Shown piece after piece: positions 45,388 to 55,843 of a DNA stretch of 64,000 bases. Origin of the DNA: Parietaria judaica (Eukaryota; Streptophyta; Magnoliopsida; Rosales; Urticaceae). The stretch spans positions 37,192,232 to 37,256,231 of the forward strand of contig OX940862.1 in assembly GCA_954871525.1 (NCBI GenBank), read 5' to 3'. The notes beneath the pieces are model-generated. The model saw only the letters and a list, made by a program, of their open reading frames with translations, did no database searches and was not told the origin of the DNA. Both the position numbers and the translations under genes were made by a program. The number at the start of each line of letters is the position of its first letter. The first letter of the stretch is position 1.

Positions 45388-47075
45388 TAACAAGATATTT
45401 ATCCATTTGTAAAAGATTATGACAGGTCATTGAATAAAGATGGTACTTATTATGATAATCTTATTATAGTTTCTGGTAGAGTAAAATAGAATGTTTGATC
45501 CTTAGTTCATATAGGATGCAATTATGTTATTATTATCACAACAGAGTCAATGTGAGGAAGAATTAATAATCATAATAAATGAACTTAAAATGTCCGTGAC
45601 CTAATTAACTGGGTGGGAGCCCATTAATCGTGTAAGGTCATTAATGTGACTAAGTGACAATCCTATTCTGGATTATGTGTGTGTCACACTCACTAGAAGT
45701 GCATTAAGTATGAAGTGTCTTCATACTGTACTGGACCTGACTTAAACTCAAGAAGTTATCATATAAGACCGTCACTGATAACTTGAAGTTGAGTAACAAA
45801 TAGATGATCAAAATGGATATTAGTTCTAAGTCCTGAGTTATCTTGAGTCCGAGCTACTTGCTTGATTGTTCTTTGATTTAACCTTTAAAGAACACAAGAT
45901 ATTACCGTTGTTCCCAACACTATTATTTTGTGAACATGATAGTAAGTAGTAAGGGTAGCTTGATCATAGACATGAGCATCACACAACTCTCTTCAGAGTC
46001 ATGATGATTCCCTAGATTGTCAGTGGTGATAAGTGAAAGGTACCCGTGCGCAACTTATGTATTGAAACCATAAGTGGGTTGCTCATAATATTACTGACTG
46101 AGTCAAGGAGGAAAATGCATTGAGAGGCATTACGGTAAAAACCTCATGCTCATGTGTGAAGTATCAAGTGAAAGAACAATAACCCGAATTTGATTGTATC
46201 AAGGGACACCCTTTTGTATAAAGGGAATAATATATACCGTATCACTAAAGAGTGCAGCCTCGGGTTTTCTCATATTAAACCCTAGCTAATTCGACTGATA
46301 AGATTTGCATATTCCATATTTGCGGCATAAGTACCTAATGTTATGGTATTTTAGCAAAACCCTAAAATCAATTTAATCCATTGGATCGGTTATGATTTGA
46401 TATCAACCGTTGGATTGAGATAATTTATTTAAATCCTAATTGTAATTCAAAATTGAAATCTTGGTGACCAAGCTTAGGTATTTTGAATTTGCTTAATTAT
46501 TTTTTTCCGTTGGATCGGTTTCGAGATTTAATCTTCACTGTCGGATTACAAATTAATTAATAATAATAATATATATATAATACTCGAATATATAAAATGA
46601 TAAGAATTCGAATTAGGGTTTTGTTGAAACCCTAGGGTATTTGATTTTTATCCCTAATTGATTTGATCCATTGGATTGGTTTAAGATTCATTTTGAACCA
46701 TTGGATCTAGATAATCACATACAAATTCAAATTTTATAATTATATATATATATATAATTCGAATTTAATGAAAATGATGATAAGATTAAATATTTTGATC
46801 TTATCATGTATTTATTATTTAATTAAATCCCTGATTAATTATATCCATTGGATTTAAATGAGATTGAATCTGGACCATTGGATTGAAATAATTAATTAAA
46901 TTTAATTAGAAGAATTCGAAAAATGGGAGGGAAAATCTCCAAATCGGTTACAGCTTGAGCGTATAAATAGGAGGCTCATTCTACACAATTTTTCACACCT
47001 TCCAAAGAGTAAAAACTCGAGCTTTCCCTCTCTCTCTAGGGTCTGCGAGTTTTCTGCTTCTGATCTCTTCTTCTG
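45388..47075 (+). mobile_element. Truncated third copy of the long LTR
   Basis: Begins AACAAGATATTTATCC, about 20 bp inside the LTR start of copy 1, and follows it with an internal deletion of several hundred bp at about 46265 (next to CAGCCTCGGGT). TATAAATA is at 46962-46969. The 3' part, after CTGATCTCTTCTTCTGG, departs into an unrelated tandem duplication. Confidence 0.8.
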
Positions 47076-47365
47076 GGAATTCGCAGGCCCCCTGGGGTGT
47101 AACATTCAGCAAATTCGCATGTCCATGGGGTGTAATATTTAGGGAATTTGCGGGCCCTTGAAGGTGCAATTTCAGGGAATTGGTTCCCCGAGCTTTCCCT
47201 CTCTCTCTCTAGGGTCTACGAGTTTTCTGCTTCTGATCTCTTCTTCTTGGAATTCGCAGGCCCCTGGGGTGTAACATTCAGCGAATTCGCAGATCCCTGG
47301 GGTGTAATATTTAGGGAATTTGCGGGCCCTTGAAGGTGCAATTTGAGGGAATTGGTCCCCCCCCC
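47013..47365 (+). repeat. Tandem duplication of an LTR leader segment (~173 bp unit)
   Basis: GAGCTTTCCCTCTCTCTC, then GAATTCGCAGGCCCC, then GGGGTGTAATATTTAGGGAA, then CCTTGAAGGTGCAATTT occur twice in the same order. The array ends in a C13 run at about 47356, a likely place for sequencing or assembly error. Confidence 0.75.
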
Positions 47366-47369
47366 CCCC

Positions 47370-48425
47370 TCCTCATTTCCACACTCACTCACAGCTTTCT
47401 CCCGAGCTTCTCTCTCTAACTTTCTCTCTCTAAAAACTCGTCTACCCTTAAGGGCAAAGGACTTTAGTTAAGAGCTGAGATCGATCTGGAAGTAGAGTCT
47501 TAGTCTCGATAAGTCAGCAAAGGCGCCCCTCGCCAGGTGGGTAACCACGCCACCACCTGCAAGGTCGACATAGGAAGGAGCTTTCCTTTGTCAGGATAAG
47601 GCCCCTCGTTAGACGAGGCCACCTACACCGACAAGGTCGACAAAGGAGTTTCCCTTCGTCATAATAAGGCCCCTCGTTAGACGAGGTCACCTACCCTGAC
47701 AAGGCCGACAAGGAGCATACCTCGTCAGGTCAAGGCTCTCTCTGTACTTCGCCAACATCAGGGAAGTTCGACAGTGAGCTTGCCAACATCAACGAGGTTG
47801 ACGAAGGATACATCACACCAAGGGTCATCCCCGTTACGCCTATAACGGCACTTTCGACGAGTCAAACCACATCGTCATTCACCCGCCGTTTATCACTAAC
47901 CCTAAACTACGTGGGACCTGATTCTCATAAACTAAGATACGTAGGCAGGTTCGCCCAACCATAAGCGACGAGGCCTGTGCCCATTCTACCCTTTTTCTGC
48001 AGGTTCTCCCTCGCCATAGGAGCTCGCCAAGGAAGGAAGATCACAAAGAATCATCAAGACTATATCGGAGCTTCATCAAGACCGGAGTTTTCCCAGACGG
48101 GGATATCGCCAAGACAAGGAATCCGCCGCGATGAGGAGCTTCGCCAATAAAAAGACTTCGCCCGGACGAGGAGCTTTGCCAAATCAAGGATTTTGCCCAG
48201 ACGAAGAGCTTCGCCGTGAACCGGACTTCGCCACCACGAGGGAAGTTCGCCAAGGATTGTCACCGACAGCCCGGCCCGGAGACTCATCCAAGACGACGGA
48301 ATCGCCTCCAGCTTTGACGATCATTAGTCAACCCGCGTTGACTCAGCATTCAATCATCCTTGTGTTCAGCGGGTCAATCTCGGGACCCAAACCGAGGATC
48401 CGGCTCTAAGTTAATGCCATTTTTA
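47370..48425 (+). mobile_element. LTR-type sequence of a Ty3/gypsy element (Ogre/Tat-like), decayed
   Basis: Contains CTACGTGGGACCTGATTCTC followed by GATACGTAGGCAGG, a motif pair I associate with plant Tat/Ogre LTRs. Before it are repeats of GCCCCTCGTTAGACGAGG and after it a block of short GAGCTTCGCCAA-like units (48005-48255). No protein domain. Assignment rests on motif memory only. Confidence 0.4.
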
Positions 48426-48939
48426 CGCATTAACAGTAACATTTCGTAAAACATCATATCAAAAGAACATAACATAACATAAAATCTTTTAACAGATCGT
48501 AATATTTATATACATATTCATATTCATAACATAATTTTTGGGCTCTACGTACGTACCTTTGCGCACAACCAACGGGAGATCGGGAAAGCTACCCAAACTG
48601 AATCATTCCCGTGGTCCCATAAGATATCATAATGAGACCTTAGTCGTCTTTGGTATGACCCTTTTAAAACAATTTATTGTAAAATCATAATATATACGTA
48701 TATATTTTTATCATAAAAAATATACGTATCATTTTCATATCATAACGTCATGCTTAAATAAACAGTCTCACATGCATATAATCACATCTAAGTAAAAATC
48801 ATACGAAACGTATAAACCATACATAAACATTCTCACTTATAGATATAACACACAAAATTATTGTCGTGATGTAGGTGAGTACTTGTACGTACCTTAGTCC
48901 TTACGAAAATATTTCTTAACGCAAGTTAGTGCCTGCGGT
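48426..48939. other. AT-rich, probably retroelement-derived
   Basis: Runs of CATAACATAA- and CATATCATAA-like words and two CTACGTACGTACCTT-like motifs (48545 and 48888). No coding region. Confidence 0.35.
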
Positions 48940-50433
48940 CCACCCGTGGCAAAATTAATACGTTGGCCATACTCCACCCGTCGATCTTCGTGAAAAAAGT
49001 TCCACACTGGGGCAATGTTTGGTCTTCCCCACGCCAAGCCCGAAGGATTTGCTCTATTAAAACAAAAGGAACATTACAAGAGTTTAATATTAATCATATT
49101 GATTTAATTAAATTTCATATAGTTATATAAAAATTTAACAAAAATAAAAATGATATTTTCTATGTGTGAAAATAATTATCAAGCTCTTTTGGACGGAACT
49201 CCCCGAGGTTCCACGGCCAGATCGACTGGAAAGGATACTATGATCTCGCTTTAGGCCCAAGATTTTCTAGACAGAACTCCCCGAGTTTCCCAGGCTAGCT
49301 TGGAGGAGATCGCAAAGCAAACCTTATTTAAAAACAAATCTTTCTAAGACACCATAATCCGTAAAAACTTTATAATTATCACCACACATAAAAACTACAA
49401 TTTTTATATTTTTAACTTATTTAAATAACTAATTATTAATCTATTACTAAGTACTAATTTATTAATTATTAGCAAAATAAAAAAATGGATAAGCATTATT
49501 AATTATTACCCGGTTGACGGACGTCGAGCACGTCGAGGACGGTCGACGGAGGCTTCACAGGCTTCTTGATGGGAAGGTTTCGGGGGAACCGCGGTGGAAC
49601 GAGCCAACAACGGAGCCATTGATCGAGGGCGGCGTCGGAACATCGGCATCATCGGCGCGTTGAGTTTCGTCATCCTTGGGGTGTTGGGTTTCTTGACCGC
49701 CTTGTTGAAGCATGAGGGCGAAAAACAGATCGTTGTTTCCCGCCCTAGATTGACGTACCGCGTCGACCAAAACTTCGGGCACACGCGTCGGATTTTCATT
49801 GTGCATGCCCATCGCCCGGACTAGACTAGGTTTTAGAGACCGTTGGGTATCATCGGGATAATTTGAATTTGGTGGGGAGGGAAATATTTCTTGGGGTAGC
49901 ATAACAGGAATGTAGTCGTCGGGCGTAGGTTGCGATTGATCCCCAATTTAAAATTGGGGTTGCAAATTCCTAGCCGTCCTTCGACCCCCGGAACTAGCGC
50001 CGCTTCTTCGAGACATAATGGAACTTGAGAACTTGAAAGCTTTAGTGAGAAAAAACTTAGAGCATTGAGAGAATTAGAGAGAGAGATGGAAGATTGGTGT
50101 GAGGAAATGAGGGAGGAAGGGGTGGTATTTATAGGATTTGAGAAGAGAGTGGGGTGGGTGAATAATTATTGTGGTAGGTGAATTTTTTTTGAGATTCGGG
50201 TAAAAAAATAGGGATTTACGCCCAAAAGAAACACAAAACTCGCACACCCATCGGATCGCTGACGTGGCTTCATCCTGGCCGTCCGATCGAGTGCGCGGAT
50301 CAGCCCTGTCGCGACCACACGACCTCGTCGCGATCAGTCGCGATTTTCGGCCAAACGTCGCGAACGCCGCGATTTCCCACAAAACGTCGCAACGCGTCGT
50401 GGACAAGGTTGGCGACATTTTTGTGCAGCTCTA
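48940..50433 (-). mobile_element. Second copy of the inner hAT family, 3' truncated
   Basis: Homologous to 35600-37396: the BED exon start (NPSGLAWGRPN), the paired stem-loops (49192-49312), the 5' exon from MSRRSGAS at 50016, and the terminus GCAGCTCTA at 50433 with many TCGCGA words (50280-50410). The transposase body is gone. CCTGCGG occurs at both borders (48932-48938 and 50434-50440), possibly a target duplication after internal loss of the other end. Confidence 0.75.
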
Positions 50434-50440
50434 CCTGCGG

Positions 50441-51256
50441 AGCACGAGTTTCCTGATATTTAGCTTCCAAACATCAGATTTTCCAGCACTGTGTAACATA
50501 ACTTCTCATTTCATATACTAATCCTATAATCAGATAAAAGGTTGTGTTACTTCCAAACCTAGTAATGTTTAGAACCTATTCATACTATCCAAAAATGAAA
50601 CTATAGAGAAAACAATTTTATACATATGTAAGTCTAAAAAAAAGTTCCTATACTGACATACAATATAAATAAAATAGGGTTTACATTATTTTATTGATAT
50701 TTTATATATATATATATATATAGCTCGCTGGAAAAATGTAGAAAGCTTGTATATAGCTTGAAAAATATTCACTATACCACATGGGCTTAAATATGATTAA
50801 AATAACTATTTCTATCTATTTAAAATAATAATCACCAATATACTAATTATCTAATAAGATTATTCATATATTTATCAAAGTACATATCATCGGACCATAG
50901 GTATTTCAAAATATCAATTTTCTTAATCTCTAAAAATTAGCTAATATAATAAATTAGGCTTTAAATCTTAATAACACAAACTTGTTTATAAAGACTTTTG
51001 CCACACAAAAAATATTGATGATGGACGTGATTTAAAACATTTATCTGAGTAACCTATAACATGATATATATATATATATATATCATGTTGATAAATGCTA
51101 TATATAACTATATACACATATAAAAAATATACACGGATCCCCCTCTTTTAGTTTTCTTATTTGTTATACATATATGTAAGAGTATATATATGTATGCATA
51201 TATATAATATATAATATTTAAATATTTTTATTAATGCATCCACTCTTACTATCCAC
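50441..51256. other. AT-rich spacer with TA microsatellites
   Basis: (TA)n runs at about 50703-50720 and 51065-51084. No gene or mobile-element end was recognised. Confidence 0.5.
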
Positions 51257-51551
51257 CAGGACCGTGCCTGAGATTTTCAGGGCCTTAGGCGAGGAAAATT
51301 TTGGGGAACCCCAACCGTTATTGCAAAAATTAATTTTGATACAAAAATATATACAATATTTATATTATAAATAAATTCCCATTCAAATAAGACGCTTCTA
51401 GCATTTTTAGAAGAAAAAGTTCTAATCAACTTTGCATAATAGAGTTTCTCGACCATGTCATTTTCGATAAATCAATGTAGCTAAACCACTCACCTATCTT
51501 GAGACATGGTTAATCAAAGATAAGACTTGATCAATTTTACCTTTGAGAAGT

Positions 51552-51836
51552 TTATGCATGCGCAACTGTGACCCGTATGGTTAACATGATTCGGTAGGCA
51601 ATCCAAGTATTTGGATAACTACAATCCAATTCTTGTATGTAATTCAAAACATCGATCGCTCTCTTCCTCTCAGTTGGCATGTTAACACTTAAGATTTCTA
51701 ATTCCTTCAAGAGATCATCCGCATCACTATCTGAAACTTTATTGTGCTCCATTGCCTTTGTAAGGTTAGTGCAGAAACTTTTCAAACTATATCTGTATGC
51801 AACTTTTAGCTTCTTCATATCAAGTAAAAGCCCAAA
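51552..51836 (-). pseudogene. hAT transposase C-terminal fragment
   Basis: Reads MKKLKVAYRYSLKSFCTNL and then ERKRAIDVLNYIQELDCSYP, NTWIAYRIMLTIRVTVAHA, matching the hAT dimerisation region of plant TTF/MYM-type transposases (LNFLK...PNAYIAYRILLTIPVTVASAE). The frame ends before the conserved ERSFSKLK-type end, and the catalytic core is absent. Confidence 0.75.
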
Positions 51837-52063
51837 TTGCTTTACAAAATTCTGAAATTGTTCAAACCTAAATGAAAAAATAATACTTCATTTTTTTAAG
51901 TAATACTATATAAGCTATTTCAAAGTACCAAATGAGATGTTCTAACTTGATATTGAATGAAGATATAGCTTATCAGCATTGTGGAGAAAATTTTGTGTTT
52001 TAAACATTTCTTTGCCAGATTGTGTCACTGCTTTACTGTGATACCCACAATTTATCAGGTGAG

Positions 52064-52697
52064 TGTTGGTTATGCCCGAACCCGATATTGTATCTCTCGA
52101 GTTATCGGATATCGACCCGATAACCATAACCGACATTATGGGCCCACTCGGGCCCAAGTATTAATTATGATTCATATTAATTAATAATAGATTAATTAAT
52201 CCATGAATGGGCTTTTAGAAAGCCCATTGGGTGGGCTTTTAGAAAGCCCACTAGGTCATGACCATAGGGTATTATAAATACCACATCATGACTCATAATT
52301 AAACACACAAGATAAACCCTAGCCACCTAGAAATTCGAGCTCCCCTCCCTTGGTAGTCGAATTTTGGCTTGCTCCCGGTTCAATCAACGGTTGATCATCT
52401 AAACACCGACAAGGATCTAACCTATCCTCCGAGGTGTTTTCCGGTCATCTAAGACGTTCCCGAGTGACGTGGTGGACGAAATAGAGGCGCAACACTTGAG
52501 GCGTTAAATCCTAAATTCGGCAAGCTCCAGAATCAAAGGAATCGACATTTATTCGGTACAGTTGGCAAAAGTACCGAAGTTTAGTAACGATCTCTAAACG
52601 ATATCTTAATTCTCGTAATTATTCTAGATCTTTATTGTTCGATGATATCCCGTGATTTCCGCCTCGGGATTGAGAAAAGTCATCGAAAAACCCAACA
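52064..52697 (+). repeat. 5' LTR of the copia element (634 bp)
   Basis: TGTTGG...CCAACA. TATAAATA box at 52273-52280; two 24-bp hairpin units upstream of it. Confidence 0.9.
52209..52249 (+). repeat. Hairpin tandem unit in U3, 2 copies
   Basis: GGGCTTTTAGAAAGCCC, a perfect 7-bp stem with a TAG loop, occurs at 52209 and 52233 (period 24), 24 bp before the TATA box. The 3' LTR has four copies (59696-59784). Confidence 0.85.
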
Positions 52698-52698
52698 G

Positions 52699-52711
52699 TG
52701 GTATCAGAGCC
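52699..52711 (+). other. Primer-binding site, initiator tRNA-Met type
   Basis: TGGTATCAGAGCC one base after the 5' LTR. Confidence 0.85.
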
Positions 52712-53063
52712 GGTCTGAGTAATTTTCGAAAATTAGATATGTTGACCGAAATAATTTTAGAAATTTTTTGGTGTGATTAGATTTTCAGTGGGAGCATTAG
52801 AAAATTAATTATGATTAATTGTGTGTATTGTTCGGAATCCGATTTAGAATCGGGATTGGATTTTATTTAATTTTAATGTGTATTATTAAATAAGAAAAAG
52901 GGAAAAACAAACGACGGCACCACCACCGGAACCGGCGGCGATTTTACCGTCGCCGCCAAGGTTCCGGGTGGCGCCGGCATTTGTGGCTCCCATTCGATGA
53001 GAGCCAATGGGCGACGGCTAGGGTTTCAAAACCCTAGCCGAAATATTTTTTTTTTAATCTTAT

Positions 53064-53171
53064 GGGCCTGATTGGATCAGGCCCACGGGCTGGGTTTTAA
53101 CCCAGCCCAATTTTTAAATGCGGGGTGGGCCTGATTAGATCAGGCCCACGGGCTGGGTTTTAACCCAGCCC
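53064..53171 (+). repeat. Two duplicated palindromes in the copia leader
   Basis: GGGCCTGATnnnATCAGGCCC and GGGCTGGGTTTTAACCCAGCCC-type palindromes occur side by side, and the pair is repeated after about 62 bp. They lie in a GC-rich block (52900-53430) of an otherwise AT-rich leader. Confidence 0.7.
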
Positions 53172-54673
53172 ACTTCGCCCAGCCCGGATCGCGATGATCC
53201 GGGCACACCCTACCCGGGTTGGACCCGGGGCTCCGGCCCGGGTCTATCCTGACCCGGGCCCACACCGAACAGACCCGGATCCGGGTCCTTCTTGACCCGG
53301 ATCCGGGTCAAAAATTAAATATTTCTGGGTAGGGGCCTTCGGCCCTGCCCGGTTTCCCTTTTCGTGACCGGGGTTGCCCGAGGGCAACCCGTACAAGCTT
53401 CGGGTTTATCCCGAGCTCGTATCCTGGTATTAGATATTTAATTATATTTATGTTTAATTATTTTAAAATACAATTTAAAGTGTTTATTTTTATTTTATTT
53501 ATGATTATTATAAATATCTTTAAATATGAATATCGAAAATCTAATATATGATATTAATTATTAATAACTATGATTTATTCAATATTATTATCAATCTTAT
53601 GAAGTTTGTTTCCATTTAATATTATGTTATTCGTTTATTGATTCACAAATTGTTTGTTTATAAATTTTATTTATAATCAATAATTCTTAATTAGATTAAG
53701 ATAATGAATAATCTTTTATTTATTATAGTAATAGAAAAGAACTAAACGTTAATGGAAATAAAAGATATATATATTATGATTAAAGATAGTTTATCTATAA
53801 GATAGTTATTTATCTTTTATTTTGTATTATGACAAAACTTGATTAAAGATATCTTATCTATAAAGATAGTTATTTATCTTTTATTCATTTATAGAAAAGA
53901 TAAATCATGAATGAAGATATTTTATCTTTAAGTGATCTATTTATCTTTTATTTAAAGATAAAAGGGTTTGTCTATGAAATTTTCATAATATATATTTATA
54001 TATATGTATACTTTCAGAAGTATATTTAATTCGAAATAGAATATGTTTTACAAAATAGGATTATGTATTACATATTCATTGTCTTAATTCTTAGAACATT
54101 TTAATTAGTTAACTATGTTTAGTTTAAGACAAAAGTTAGGATCACCTAAAACCCCTCAATAAATATTAGTTATAATGTCTTCCACCGGCTGGGTCCTCGA
54201 TCTAATTGAGAAAAGTTTTGAGTGTGTCTCTAACCCAAGGGAGTACTCTTATACCCTCTTTTAGACGCGTAGGGCGACCTATACTGTCCGCCGATTCACC
54301 CCGTGGGTCTACCTAAACGAGTACTCTAATTAGATTAGATATCGTAGACAATTCAAATGAAATCGGTTAGAATGATATATGAAAAATTGTTTTTCTTTTC
54401 TAAACGTCAGAGATAATATAGGATATTATAGCAATTGTTGACTTTCTCTGAGTGACTAATTAATGGAATTGATGAGGGTTACTTTTCCTTTAACAAATCA
54501 CGAAATATTATATAAAGTCCTTATAATATGTACCTTTTGTAACATCTTTATTATAATAAATAATTTATAATTTACATGTCAATACTAGAATAAATATTGT
54601 GCTTGAATATTTTACTTTTAAATTTGTAGAATATAATTATCTCTAACTCTGTCTGTCTATATATATATTAGAT

Positions 54674-55554
54674 ATGGACCCGTTGAATCTCATGGCTTCA
54701 GAAGCAGTGAAAGAGTTCAAAGCTACAGTGGAAAACAATCGTCTTGACGATTCTAACTACATGACCTGGTCAGAGGCATTCAAAAGAATGCTAAGGAACG
54801 ACGATCTTGGTTTCATAGCCAAGGATTTACCGCCTACTATGCCTGAAAGAGATAAAGGCTCAAAAGAAGACTGGATTAGCTATCATCATTATACAATGAA
54901 GTCCATTCATGTTCACCGACTCATTATGTCATATGTGATGCCGATCATAAGATGTGAGATCGAGAGCTTGAATGCACGTGATACTATCTTATACCTTGAG
55001 AAAACTTATGGGGATCGGAACCTCACAAGAAGGTACCAGCTGTTGTGGAAACTGTTTAATGTGAAGATGTTTATTAACAGTACCGTTAGAGAACATTACA
55101 ACACGCTGATGAGCTATGCAGACAGACTTCAACAATCTGGGTTCTATGTCGGTATAGACATGAGAAGATTTTGCATACTCCAGTCTCTCATTCCAGAACT
55201 GCGAAAGACAGTTAACATCCTTATAGAAGGAAATGCAACTTTGACCACCTCGTCGATTTACTTGAAATTGGCGAAGAAAATATGAAGGCAGAAAGAAAAA
55301 GGAAATTGGAAGACATTGAAACTATGAGAAAATCCAAGATGAGTAAAGACTCACCAGACAAAGTCTTTGAGACTATCGATGTCGAACCCTCAAGCTCAGG
55401 TATAAACGTTATAACCAAAATCTTAAAGATTCATTGAATATGTAGTAATCTAGTTACTAACATGTGTTATTGAAATATTGTTTCTCACACAGAAGAATCT
55501 GATAAAGAAGAGGAAGAGGAAGATGAAGAAGAAGAAGAAGAAGAAGAGGAGTAG
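54674..55554 (+). pseudogene. Copia gag, frameshifted, with a candidate spliced acidic tail
   Basis: Starts MDPLNLMASEAVKEF; the copia gag region follows (NYMTWSEAFKRMLRNDDLGF, LTRRYQLLWKLFNVKMF, MSYADRLQQSGFYVG). The first frame stops at 55285 after a 1-base slip near 55235; another frame continues FDHLVDLLEIGEENMKAERK to VEPSSS. There a canonical intron (55400-55492: GTATAA...ACACAG, with branch-like TTACTAAC near 55452) joins in phase to an acidic tail of E/D residues ending in TAG at 55552-55554. Spliced products of copia gag are known in Arabidopsis and barley. Alternatively the tail is host sequence. Confidence 0.6.
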
Positions 55555-55843
55555 AGACTCTGAAAACTTGCAATGTCCTGTTCGTGTAACAAGATATCCA
55601 TGTTATCCGTCTTCTTTTACATCTTAAGTTTTAGTTTCAAGTGAATAATGATTAATTTATTTATGTTTAGACTTTCCATTAAGTTTGTTTTTGGAATAAT
55701 ATTTTGAATATTTTATTATCAATGATATTAAGTTTGTTAATATTAATGTGTTGATTTATGATAAGTCATAAATATTTAATTCTAAAGTGCATAATAAAAC
55801 AATCTTATAGTTCCAATAGTTCTGAAATTATAGACATTCTTAA

